Counted from the first letter of the stretch, positions 7,829-15,445 are shown. The stretch: DNA of 64,000 nt from DATKDF01 sp963752045 (GCA_963752045.1 CAVVWN010000008.1:1-64000); one strand, 5' to 3'. Program-made: numbers and translations. The notes: a model not told the origin generated them from the sequence alone.

Positions 7829-9211
7829 ATGCGGAACCTAAACTCAAAGAGCTTGATTGCGGCGCTGGCCGTCGCTGTGAGTGTCGCCCTGCCGGCGGTT
7901 GCTCAGGACGCCTCCGGGCCGATCCTCTTCACGAACGTCAACGTCTTTGACGGCGTGAACGAGGCCCTGATCGAAAACGCCAATGTCGTGGTGACGGACA
8001 ACCTGATCACCGCTGTGTCGACTGAACCGTTGGCCATCGCGGGCGGCACGGTCATCGACGGCGGCGGGCGTACGCTGATGCCTGGCCTGACAGACTGCCA
8101 TTGGCACAGCATGGCGGCCAATTTTAGTGGCAACGCGTTCGCGCTTGGTGAGGGCAAGCTGAACCTTGTGGCGGCCGATGGGGCGGAAAAGACGCTTCTG
8201 CGGGGTTTCACCACGATCAGGGACATGGGCGGCAATGTCTTCGATCTAAAGTCGGTGATCGACGAGGGTATGTACGTTGGTCCCCGGATGTACGCTGCGG
8301 GGTCGATGATCTCCCAAACGTCGGGCCATGCAGATTTCCGTCAAACGATTGATATACCTCAGAGCTATTCAAGGGATCTTACCCCGCAGGAAAGGATGGG
8401 GTCGGTCGCCATCGCAGACGGCAAGGCGCAAGTCCTGCAGCGCGTGCGCGAGAACCTGATGCGGGGAGCGGCCTTCATCAAGCTGATGGGGGGCGGCGGG
8501 GTCGCCTCGCCCTCGGATCCGCTCGACGTCTCGCAATACACCGTCGAGGAAATCGAGGCGGCGGTCGAAGTGGCGCAGAACTGGGGCACCTATGTGACGG
8601 TTCACGCCTACTCTGCAAAGGCGATCCAGAACGCGATCCGCGGCGGTGTCCGCAATGTCGAGCATGGCCAGATGATTGACGAGGAAACCGCCCAACTGAT
8701 GAAGGAGACGGATACGTCGGTCTGCCTGCAGCCTTTCTATAACGACGAGGATGCGATCCCGCTCGCTCCAGGCTCGTTTGCGGCACAAAAGTACCAATTG
8801 CTGATCTCTGGAACTGATACAGCCTTCGCGTTAGCGAAGAAATACGACCTGCTCTTCGGGTTCGGCACTGACAGTCAGGGTTCACCCGCGCTCGCCGCGC
8901 GTCAGGGGGCGCAGTTGGCGAAGCTCACCCGCTATTACGAGCCCTGGGAAGTGCTGAAGATTGCGACCAGCCAGAACTACGAGATCTTCAAGCGTTCCGG
9001 GCCGCGCGATCCCTATCCCGGTGACAACGGTGTGGTTCGGGAGGGTGCCTATGCCGACCTGCTTCTGGTCGACGGCAATCCGCTCGAGAACATCGACTTG
9101 ATCGCCGACCCGGATAAGAACTTCGTCATCATCATGAAGGACGGTGTCATCTACAAGAACACGCTGTCGCTGAACGATCCGAGGTCGCGGGGGGGCTCCA
9201 GCGTCCGATAG
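7829..9211 (+). CDS. Secreted amidohydrolase (imidazolonepropionase/prolidase-like)
   Basis: Start ATG at 7829 with GGGAGA six bases upstream, then a signal peptide ending LPAVAQ. The metal-dependent amidohydrolase fold is complete: DCHWHS (HxH), a metal-bridging-lysine position FIKLMGGGG, TVHAYS, NVEHGQ and FGTDS. Such periplasmic enzymes cleave Xaa-Pro-type dipeptides or cyclic amides; the substrate is not predictable here. The native protein should end near MKDGVIYKNTL. Hairpin repeat 3 begins at that point (9164) and supplies the last 15 or so residues, so only the extreme tail is replaced and activity may survive. Codon use and GC differ from the flanks, suggesting transfer, perhaps from a proteobacterium. 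Confidence 0.8.
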   Translation: MRNLNSKSLIAALAVAVSVALPAVAQDASGPILFTNVNVFDGVNEALIENANVVVTDNLITAVSTEPLAIAGGTVIDGGGRTLMPGLTDCHWHSMAANFSGNAFALGEGKLNLVAADGAEKTLLRGFTTIRDMGGNVFDLKSVIDEGMYVGPRMYAAGSMISQTSGHADFRQTIDIPQSYSRDLTPQERMGSVAIADGKAQVLQRVRENLMRGAAFIKLMGGGGVASPSDPLDVSQYTVEEIEAAVEVAQNWGTYVTVHAYSAKAIQNAIRGGVRNVEHGQMIDEETAQLMKETDTSVCLQPFYNDEDAIPLAPGSFAAQKYQLLISGTDTAFALAKKYDLLFGFGTDSQGSPALAARQGAQLAKLTRYYEPWEVLKIATSQNYEIFKRSGPRDPYPGDNGVVREGAYADLLLVDGNPLENIDLIADPDKNFVIIMKDGVIYKNTLSLNDPRSRGGSSVR

Positions 9212-9256
9212 GGGGGATTCTGTTGACTCGGGAGGGCCGTAATCCTGCGTATCGGC
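9164..9256 (+). repeat. Hairpin repeat HR, copy 3
   Basis: Third copy. The outer stem has one change (CGTATC opposite GATAGG) and the inner stem GGATT/AATCC is intact. It replaces the last codons of the amidohydrolase and opens the following hypothetical frame. Confidence 0.8.
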
Positions 9257-9768
9257 CGGCCCGAGTCTTGCGCATCGTCCAGCACATGTACGCCTTCACT
9301 AGGTCAATGCTCGACGTCGTCGACGGCCTGCCGCGAGGGCTAGCCTTCATCGTAGCGACTGAGTTCGTACAGCAGGCGAAGGCGGCTGCGCGTGTTACTG
9401 ACGAGCTGCGGGAGCCCCTGACGAGGGACCAGTTGGTCCTCGATGGCGAGGCCATGTCCGCTTCTGTGGAAGTTCTGGCGGATCGAATTCCGCTAGCGTT
9501 CGCAGAACACTTGGCGACTGCCCGCCCGGTCGGCGGCTGGATTCTGCGAATTCTGGACGCGTGGTCGACGTTTCTGCCCGCCCGGATCGCCTCCGAGGAC
9601 TTGGGCGACTACGTTGAGGATATCAATAACCGGATCGCTCGGGGCCAGCGGCCGAGGCCCGTCTCCTACACGAACGCGGCCGTCACCCGCGCGCGTTTGC
9701 CCTCGCTGTTCTCTGTATGGAGGAATTCGTCAAACTCTTGGTCCTTCACGCGACTGTCGAGAATCTAG
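9223..9768 (+). CDS. Hypothetical protein, 5' end supplied by hairpin repeat 3
   Basis: The frame starts at the repeat's TTG (MTREGRNPAYRP) and continues into unrecognised sequence, AFIVATEFVQQAKAAARVTD, then RPVGGWILRILDAWSTFLPA and LGDYVEDINNRIARG. The coding look ends about residue 145; after that another frame carries AbiV-like sequence, so the C-terminus is probably not native. The native N-terminus is missing at the repeat. No function can be assigned. Confidence 0.35.
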   Translation: MTREGRNPAYRPARVLRIVQHMYAFTRSMLDVVDGLPRGLAFIVATEFVQQAKAAARVTDELREPLTRDQLVLDGEAMSASVEVLADRIPLAFAEHLATARPVGGWILRILDAWSTFLPARIASEDLGDYVEDINNRIARGQRPRPVSYTNAAVTRARLPSLFSVWRNSSNSWSFTRLSRI

Positions 9769-9890
9769 CCAGCGGTCGGTCAGTGGACTGGGTGACGCGG
9801 TTGACTGGGAGGCGCACGGGGTGTCGAAAGACAGGTGAACTCCGCGAAAAGCTCCGAGAGGCTCAGAAGGCCGATGCTCTATCCACCTGA
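9630..9890 (+). pseudogene. AbiV-like (HEPN) abortive-infection protein, fragment
   Basis: An open frame without its own start reads AEARLLHERGRHPRAFALAV then LCMEEFVKLLVLHATVENLA. Family knowledge: AbiV-type HEPN proteins begin with a helix pair of the form LLxxGRYxRAxALAVLAxEExGK, which this matches well. The frame ends at 9890 inside a tRNA fragment and lacks the rest of the family's ~200 residues. It probably belongs to the same broken locus as the preceding frame. Confidence 0.35.
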
Positions 9891-9901
9891 GCTACGGGCG
9901 C
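9860..9901 (-). pseudogene. tRNA-Arg(TCT) 5' half
   Basis: Read on the minus strand from 9901: acceptor strand GCGCCCG, TA, D-arm GCTC-AGGTGGATA-GAGC, then anticodon arm with loop CTTCTGA (anticodon TCT). Similarity stops after GCC of the 3' anticodon stem. No variable loop, T-arm or acceptor 3' strand follows, so the gene is cut in the anticodon arm. The missing half would lie on the island side. This marks the probable right boundary of the island. Confidence 0.65.
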
Positions 9902-10002
9902 ACGCCAGCATTGTACGGGACCGCCCGGTCTTTTTCGGCTCACGCCGACGTCCGAAGACGGACGCCGGGCGGACGCTCTAGTCTCGAGTGCTACGCTGCC
10001 AC

Positions 10003-11130
10003 ATGGCCTTTCTCGCAATCGTCATCGTCGCCGTGGCGACCAGCCTCGTCGCGCCGGCGACGCAGGCGCCGGCCGAGGACGTCGCGGCGCGGATGCAGCG
10101 CTACAACCGCTCGCTGGGCGTCGAGTGCGTGCACTGCCACGTCGACGGCCAGTGGACCGACGACACGAAGCGCCCGTTCGCCATCGCCCGCAACATGTCC
10201 AGGATGGTCACGGCGGTCAACGAGCGGCTCGGGGGCGAGCCGAAGGTGAGCTGCTTCACGTGCCACGGCGGCTCGACGAGACCCGCCCGCCAGCCGGGAG
10301 ACGCCTTCGACGCCGAGCTCGCACGGTGGCCGGCGGATCTGGCCGGTGCCTCTCAGGGCCTCAGGATCACGATGTCGGTCTACAACGTCGCGCTCGGCGT
10401 CGGCTGCGATCACTGCCACGTGCCGGGCGAGTGGGCGAATCTCGCCAAGGCCCCGAATCGAATCGTGCCGACGATGAACAGCCTGTTCGAGATCTTCCCG
10501 TCCTTCATGCCGGAGAGCGCGCGGACCCAGTGCTACATGTGCCACAAAGGCTCGACGAAACCCGCGCTGGTACCGCCCCCGGACCTTCGGACCTTCGGAC
10601 CTTCGGACCTTCGGACCTTCGGACCTTCGGACCCTCGGACCTTCGGACCTTCGGACCCTCGGACCTTCGGACCCCCAAGCTATCTCACGTACTCCCTCGC
10701 CTCTGACGTGAAGCCCGGCTCCGGCGTGAGCGTCGTGTCGAACGCCTCCGCGCGAAGGCTCGTCGCGCTCAGCATCTCGACGAGGAGCACGAACACCCGG
10801 TTCTCGAAGTTCGGAAAGACTCCGACCCGTTGCCGACGCGCCACGTCGTCATCCGGGCAACCAGTTCATGCCGAAGTCGAATCCCACCCCGTGGTCGCCT
10901 TCGAGGTTCAGCGTGTGGCTGGCCTGACCGCCGGTCACGGTGCCGTAGATGAGTTTGGGCACGTAGTCGGTGACGAAGACGCCGCTCGGTGCGGAAAGCG
11001 GAGTGACGAGGCTGCCGAAGACCTCCACCTGCGACTGGGCAGCCACAAGCGTGGGCAGCAGGCCGATGAAGAGGATGACTGTCGCACGGAACGCGCGCAT
11101 CACGCTTGCAGCCTATCCCATTCGGTCTGA
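10003..11130 (+). CDS. Tetrahaem-type cytochrome c (photosynthetic reaction-centre cytochrome-like)
   Basis: A signal peptide (AIVIVAVATSLVAPATQA) is followed by four haem-binding motifs: CVHCH, CFTCH, CDHCH and CYMCH. They occur in two repeated halves, each with a preceding RYNRSLGVE- or VYNVALGVG-type helix, as in the c-type cytochrome family related to the reaction-centre cytochrome subunit that acidobacteria carry in many copies. It should carry electrons in the periplasm. The native part ends near residue 192 (KGSTKPALVPP). From 10581 the frame is an 8-bp tandem array translated as DLRTFGPS repeats and then non-native sequence overlapping an opposite-strand gene, to a stop at 11130. The true stop has probably been lost to the array. 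Confidence 0.75.
   Translation: MAFLAIVIVAVATSLVAPATQAPAEDVAARMQRYNRSLGVECVHCHVDGQWTDDTKRPFAIARNMSRMVTAVNERLGGEPKVSCFTCHGGSTRPARQPGDAFDAELARWPADLAGASQGLRITMSVYNVALGVGCDHCHVPGEWANLAKAPNRIVPTMNSLFEIFPSFMPESARTQCYMCHKGSTKPALVPPPDLRTFGPSDLRTFGPSDPRTFGPSDPRTFGPPSYLTYSLASDVKPGSGVSVVSNASARRLVALSISTRSTNTRFSKFGKTPTRCRRATSSSGQPVHAEVESHPVVAFEVQRVAGLTAGHGAVDEFGHVVGDEDAARCGKRSDEAAEDLHLRLGSHKRGQQADEEDDCRTERAHHACSLSHSV
10581..10674 (+). repeat. 8-bp tandem array, unit GGACCTTC
   Basis: About 11-12 head-to-tail copies of GGACCTTC/GGACCCTC. In the cytochrome frame three units make the octapeptide DLRTFGPS. The same unit family forms the large inverted array at 38196-38480. Confidence 0.9.
10849..11103 (-). 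CDS. Hypothetical secreted protein, possibly truncated outer-membrane barrel
   Basis: 84 residues starting MMRAFRATVILFIGLLPT with a signal peptide to VAAQ. The mature part alternates in a beta-strand-like way (VEVFGSLVTPLSAPSGVF, GDHGVGFDFGMNWLPG), as at the start of outer-membrane barrel proteins. It stops early. A different minus-strand frame stays open from about 10855 to 10680 (NFENRVFVLLVEMLSATSL), so the gene may be broken rather than naturally short. The family is not recognised. Confidence 0.4.
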   Translation of the reverse strand: MMRAFRATVILFIGLLPTLVAAQSQVEVFGSLVTPLSAPSGVFVTDYVPKLIYGTVTGGQASHTLNLEGDHGVGFDFGMNWLPG

Positions 11131-11289
11131 CGTCAGCTGATGTACGACAGCCGGGACCAGCGTCCGCGGCGCGCCAGAAGGAACAGGCCCGCGCCGATGG
11201 CCAGGGCTGGGAGACCGACGCGGCGCTGAACGGCAGGTGAACGGGCCGTTCAGGTCAGGTGCGGTTCGGCCCCGCTACGCTCGGTGCCG

Positions 11290-13716
11290 ATGACAGGGCC
11301 AGGCCGCTTCGTCTCGGATCTCCGTTCGGCCTTTCGCGCCATTCGACACACGCCATGGGTGTCCGCGGTCGTCGTGCTGTCGGTCGGTATCGGCATCGGC
11401 GCCAACACCGTCGTGTTCTCGTGGCTCGAGTCGTTCACGCTTCGTCCCATGCCCGGCGTGGAGCGCGCCAACGAGTTCAACTTCGTCGAGCCGATTGCCG
11501 GGAACGGCGGACGCCCTGGTTCTTCGTGGCTCGAATACCAGGACCTCGCCTCGCGCCTCGACATGTTCGAAGGCCTGCTGGCCTTCCGCATGTCGCCGCT
11601 CAACCTGGGCGAGGCCGGTCGCACCGAGCGCGTCTTCGGGCAGTTCGTGTCCGGCAACTACTTCACGCTGCTCGGCCTGAGCCCGCTCGCCGGACAACTG
11701 CTGCGGCCCGCCGACACCAGCGTGCCGGGCGCGAACGCCGTGGCGGTCGTGTCGCACGACCTCTGGCAGACGCGCCTCGGCGGAGATCCCGGCGCGGTCG
11801 GACGCGTCATCCGTCTGAACGGACGTGAGCTCACGATCTTGGGGATCGCGCCTCGCACGTTCCAGGGCACCGTGCTGGGCCTGAGCTTCGACGTGTGGCT
11901 GCCGGCGACGATGGCGCCCGTGTTGCTCAACGGGTCGCCTGAACTTTCCGAGCGGGCCGCCCGCGGCTATGCCGTGATGGGTCGGCTTCGCCCGGGTGTG
12001 GCGGTCGCGGAGGCGCAGGCCGCCGTCGACGCGACGATGGCCGATCTGGCGGCGACGTATCCGGAAACCAACCGCGACATTGCTGCCGAGGTGCTGTCCT
12101 TCTGGCAGGCGCCGCGCGGGCCGCAGCGCAGGTTCGCAAGCGCGCTGCTGGTTCTGCAGGGCCTGATGGTCGTGCTGCTCGTCGCCGTCTGCGGAAACGC
12201 CGCGAGCTTGATGCTGGCGCGGGCCGCCGCGCGCGAACGCGAGTGCGCGGTGCGCCTTGCCCTTGGCGCCGGTCGGGGCCGCATCATCAGCCTGGTGCTC
12301 ACCGAGCACGTCGTGCTGGCCGTTGCCGGCGGTGTCATCGGCGTCGTGCTGGCGATCTGGGGGACCACGGCCGTTCGCGACGTGCCCATGATTGGCGCGT
12401 TCCCGGTTCGTTTCCAGACCGGCGTCGATCTAGCCGGCTTCGGGTTCGCGATGGCGCTCGCCCTGGCGGGCGGCGTGCTGTTCGGCGCCGCGCCGGCCTT
12501 GTCGCTGTCGCGCGTCGGTCCGTACCACGCCATGCGGGGCGGCGATGGCACGCCCGCGCGGACCAGCCTGCGGGAAGTGCTGATGGGGGCCGAAGTGGCG
12601 CTGGCGCTCGTGGTGCTCGTCGCGGCCGCACTCTTTCTGCAGAGCTTCGAGCGCACGCGCAGTGCCGACACCGGCTTCCGCCGCGACGGTGTCCTTCTTG
12701 CGGCCTGGGACCTCACGGGCCGGGACGCCAGCGCTCAGGCAAGTCGCGCGTTTGCCACGCGGCTCCTCGATGGCCTGCGGGAACGGCCAGGCATCGAGCG
12801 CGCGGCCATCGCGGCCTTTGCTCCACTCGACCTGCACGGCATGCCGGGCACCACGTTCGTCGTCGAAGGACGGGCACGGACCGACGGCGTCGACGACCGC
12901 TCGCTCATGAACATCGTCACGCCCGGGTACTTCGGCGTACTGGACATCCCGATCCTCTCCGGCCGGGATTTCGTGACGTTGTCTGACGAGGCCGGACCGC
13001 CGCAAGCCATCGTCAACGAGGCATTCGTCAAGACCTACTTCGAGCACGCCGATCCGGTGGGCCGTTTCCTCGACGCGGGGAATCGCCGCCACGTCATTAC
13101 GGGTGTCGTGGCCACGACGACGTACGAGTCGTTCGACGAACCGCCGACGCCGCTCATCTATTTCTCTTACCGCGACCGTCCGGCTGGCCGCGGGGAAGTC
13201 CACGTGGTCGCGAGGTCCGGATCGACGGCCAACCTGGGCGCCGAGGTCGAGGACGCCGTGCGCGCGCTCGATCCGATGCTCTCGGCCTTCGACGTCAGGA
13301 CCATGAACCAGCACGTCGAGCGGAATCTCTTCCTCCAGCGGATCCCGGCGCGGATGTTCGCGGTGCTCGGTCCGCTTCTGGTCGCGCTCGCCGCGATCGG
13401 CATCTACGCGGTCGTGGCGTTCGCCGTCGCGCGGCGAACTCGCGAGATCGGCGTGCGTCTGGCGCTTGGCGCGCAGGGCCCGCGCGTGGTCGCCGGCATC
13501 GTCTCCGAGCACATGGCCGTGATCGGCGTGGGCCTTCTGGCCGGCCTGCTGGTCTCGGTGCTGGCGGTGCCCCGGGTCGTATCGGGTGCGTCGGTCGACC
13601 CGGCGACGCTCGTCGGCGTGCCGCTCCTGCTCTTGTCGGTGGCCGTCGCCGCGTCGTGGTTGCCGGCCCGCCGCGCAGCAGCCGTCGATCCGGTGCGCGC
13701 GCTCCGGCAGGACTGA
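11290..13716 (+). CDS. ABC transporter permease of the acidobacterial duplicated orphan permease type
   Basis: 808 residues from ATG 11290 (a GTG at 11284 is possible). An N-terminal membrane helix (VVVLSVGIGIGANTVVFSW) is followed by a MacB-type periplasmic domain to about 250, then an FtsX domain with the helices near 290-420. The whole arrangement is then repeated, with a second periplasmic domain and the last FtsX domain near 690-800 (REIGVRLALGAQ, ending ARRAAAVDPVRALRQD). The duplicated architecture and the absence of an adjacent ATPase gene fit the ADOP family of acidobacteria, presumed to act in MacB-like export or lipoprotein handling. A small membrane-protein gene follows 12 bp downstream. 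Confidence 0.9.
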   Translation: MTGPGRFVSDLRSAFRAIRHTPWVSAVVVLSVGIGIGANTVVFSWLESFTLRPMPGVERANEFNFVEPIAGNGGRPGSSWLEYQDLASRLDMFEGLLAFRMSPLNLGEAGRTERVFGQFVSGNYFTLLGLSPLAGQLLRPADTSVPGANAVAVVSHDLWQTRLGGDPGAVGRVIRLNGRELTILGIAPRTFQGTVLGLSFDVWLPATMAPVLLNGSPELSERAARGYAVMGRLRPGVAVAEAQAAVDATMADLAATYPETNRDIAAEVLSFWQAPRGPQRRFASALLVLQGLMVVLLVAVCGNAASLMLARAAARERECAVRLALGAGRGRIISLVLTEHVVLAVAGGVIGVVLAIWGTTAVRDVPMIGAFPVRFQTGVDLAGFGFAMALALAGGVLFGAAPALSLSRVGPYHAMRGGDGTPARTSLREVLMGAEVALALVVLVAAALFLQSFERTRSADTGFRRDGVLLAAWDLTGRDASAQASRAFATRLLDGLRERPGIERAAIAAFAPLDLHGMPGTTFVVEGRARTDGVDDRSLMNIVTPGYFGVLDIPILSGRDFVTLSDEAGPPQAIVNEAFVKTYFEHADPVGRFLDAGNRRHVITGVVATTTYESFDEPPTPLIYFSYRDRPAGRGEVHVVARSGSTANLGAEVEDAVRALDPMLSAFDVRTMNQHVERNLFLQRIPARMFAVLGPLLVALAAIGIYAVVAFAVARRTREIGVRLALGAQGPRVVAGIVSEHMAVIGVGLLAGLLVSVLAVPRVVSGASVDPATLVGVPLLLLSVAVAASWLPARRAAAVDPVRALRQD

Positions 13717-13728
13717 GGAGGTGGTGAG

Positions 13729-13878
13729 ATGCGCAGAAAGTCGCGTTCGCTCGTCGCGGTCGCCGTGGTTCTGGGCATTGGCGTGCTGCTGGCGCTCTAC
13801 TGGACGCAGGACTCGTCGCCGGTCGACATGCTGAAGGCGCTCCACGGCGCGCCCGCCAGCGGCGGGCACGGATCGTAG
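13729..13878 (+). CDS. Small single-pass membrane protein
   Basis: 49 residues starting at an ATG with GAGGAGGTGGTGAG upstream. A basic start (MRRKSRS) is followed by a single hydrophobic helix (LVAVAVVLGIGVLLALYW) and a short tail ending PASGGHGS. Coding is supported by the ribosome site and tight spacing behind the permease gene, so it could be a small partner of that transporter. No family is recognised. Confidence 0.5.
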   Translation: MRRKSRSLVAVAVVLGIGVLLALYWTQDSSPVDMLKALHGAPASGGHGS

Positions 13879-13906
13879 GCGGTCGTCACTCGGAAGGGAG
13901 CAGCAG

Positions 13907-14311
13907 ATGAGACAGACGTTCGTGCGAGGTGCGGTGGCAGTCGCGTTCGCGGCAGTATGGTCCCTGTCGCTGTCGGCCGGGATGGCTGGCCAGAAGGGCA
14001 GCACGGTACCGGAAGTGGCGGGCAAATGGGTGCTCACAATCGGCGCGGCCGATGAGGCTGTGGCGACCGAGCTTGTACTCGAGCAGGCTGGTGCGGAGGT
14101 CAAGGGAAGCCTCTCGGGCCTGCACGGGATGACGCTCAGCGTCGAGGGCCGCTGGTCCGAGGGCACGCTCGGGTTCTCGGCCCTGGCCCACGCAGACCAT
14201 GGTGAGCTCTCGCTCGACTTCACCGGCACGCTCGAGAAGGACGGCACGCTGAAAGGAAGCATGTCGAGCCCGATGGGCGAACGGCCCTGGCGCGCCGAGC
14301 GCGCCCGGTAA
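13907..14311 (+). CDS. Secreted protein of unknown function
   Basis: 134 residues with GGGAGCAGCAG upstream of the ATG and a signal peptide ending SLSAGMAG. The mature part is one beta-rich domain: VAGKWVLTIG, TELVLEQAGAEVKGSLSG, LDFTGTLEKDGTLKGSMSSP. This pattern is common in small acidobacterial secreted proteins that often accompany hydrolases and metallo-beta-lactamase-fold proteins. The likely transcription unit is permease, small membrane protein, this gene. Confidence 0.6.
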   Translation: MRQTFVRGAVAVAFAAVWSLSLSAGMAGQKGSTVPEVAGKWVLTIGAADEAVATELVLEQAGAEVKGSLSGLHGMTLSVEGRWSEGTLGFSALAHADHGELSLDFTGTLEKDGTLKGSMSSPMGERPWRAERAR

Positions 14312-14329
14312 CGCCTCAGAGCGCCGTCG

Positions 14330-15271
14330 TCAGCGTTCGGCGGCCAACCGGCTGTCGAGTGCCTGACGCGCCGCGACCGCGTACTCGCGGCAGGCTGAGG
14401 GGTCGACGAACGCGTCCCGTGCGCCAGCCAGTTGCCGCTCGCGTTTCTTCGCAAGCCCGGAGAAGCCCGGGTGCACGGAAATCAGGATGTCGCAGGGCAG
14501 CGTCTCGACCATCGCGATGCTCCGGCGGAAGGCATCGACGAGGCCGGGCCGCGTGCTGAACGTGAAGCCCGGCGCCGAGACGGCATTCAGGCTGTCCGCA
14601 TACACCACGTCGGCACATCGTTCGCCCTCACACGATCGCCAGGTCCACGTCGTGCCGCCAGGCGTGTGCCCTGGCGTGAACCGCGCGGTGATAGTGAGAC
14701 TGCCCACCCTGAGCACGTCACCGTCGGCGATCACGCGGACGTCACGGACCGCCGGGAAGGTGCCGGCGAGCGCAAACTGCGGGTCCTCTGGCACAGGGCC
14801 GCCGCGCTCGAGCGCTCGCGCGCCGTCGGGACTCGCGGCCGCCTCGGCCCCACTGGCACGCTGCAGAGCGGCGATCCCGCCTGCGTGGTCGAAATGCGCG
14901 TGCGAGTTGACGATGAGGCGGATGTCGGACGAGTCGAAGCCCAGTTGCCTGATATTCGCGTCGATGAGCGGCGCCGACTGCGGCAGCGCGCCGTCGACGA
15001 GGACGTGCCCCTCATTTGAAGTGATGAGCACGGCCGAGAGGCCGTCGGTCCCCACGTAGTAGGTATTGCCGAACACGCGGAAGGGCTCCCGGGGCTCGTT
15101 CCAGGCGTTGCACGAATCGCACGCGATGGGCGGGTCCGCGTCGAAACGGCGCGCCTGGCCGTTCGAGGGCACGAGAGCCGCGTCGGCTGGGCGCATTCGC
15201 TCAAACGCGGCGGCTGAGGTCAAAGCTGCGGCTGCCAGAACGAGCACGGTGGGCGTCAGTCGTCGGCGCAT
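14330..15271 (-). CDS. Subclass B3 metallo-beta-lactamase-type hydrolase
   Basis: 313 residues with a signal peptide (LTPTVLVLAAAALTSAAAF). Zinc ligands are present in order: HAHFDH at about 124-129, GHTPGG near 205 and the distal His in SVHPGF near 265. The WNEPREPFRVFGNTYYVGTD stretch is the hallmark N-terminal region of subclass B3 enzymes, as opposed to other MBL-fold proteins. Periplasmic hydrolysis of beta-lactams is therefore plausible, but environmental B3-like proteins vary in activity and this cannot be judged from sequence alone. It is convergent with the secreted-protein gene and divergent from the TonB-like receptor. Confidence 0.85.
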   Translation of the reverse strand: MRRRLTPTVLVLAAAALTSAAAFERMRPADAALVPSNGQARRFDADPPIACDSCNAWNEPREPFRVFGNTYYVGTDGLSAVLITSNEGHVLVDGALPQSAPLIDANIRQLGFDSSDIRLIVNSHAHFDHAGGIAALQRASGAEAAASPDGARALERGGPVPEDPQFALAGTFPAVRDVRVIADGDVLRVGSLTITARFTPGHTPGGTTWTWRSCEGERCADVVYADSLNAVSAPGFTFSTRPGLVDAFRRSIAMVETLPCDILISVHPGFSGLAKKRERQLAGARDAFVDPSACREYAVAARQALDSRLAAER

Positions 15272-15445
15272 GGCGGCCAGTCTAATACGGGCCCGGGACT
15301 CGCTTGCGCGAGCCAGACCCGTCCCCTCCTGTGCCGTCCCGTCCTGTGCCAGCTGTGACAAACGTGTGGCGGCCCGATGAAAAACAGCGAGGCAGCCGCC
15401 GGCGCGAGAACGCCGGGCGTGGGCTCGGCGTATCCGTAGTGCACA

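Noticed and set aside
7448..9211. Microcystin-degradation (mlr) cluster
   Set aside because: The M81 protein is only an 88-residue fragment, the amidohydrolase is not MlrA or MlrB, and no MlrD-like transporter is present.
3987..9256. Integron attC sites
   Set aside because: The hairpin repeat lacks the GTTRRRY core (the nearest is GTTGACT), there is no integron integrase, and the genes between copies are truncated rather than whole cassettes.
11133..11240. Minus-strand frame with LPALAIGAGLFLLARRGRW, like a C-terminal sorting anchor
   Set aside because: It has a membrane helix and basic tail but no start, no Pro-Glu-Pro motif and no upstream coding sequence. Too little to call a gene.
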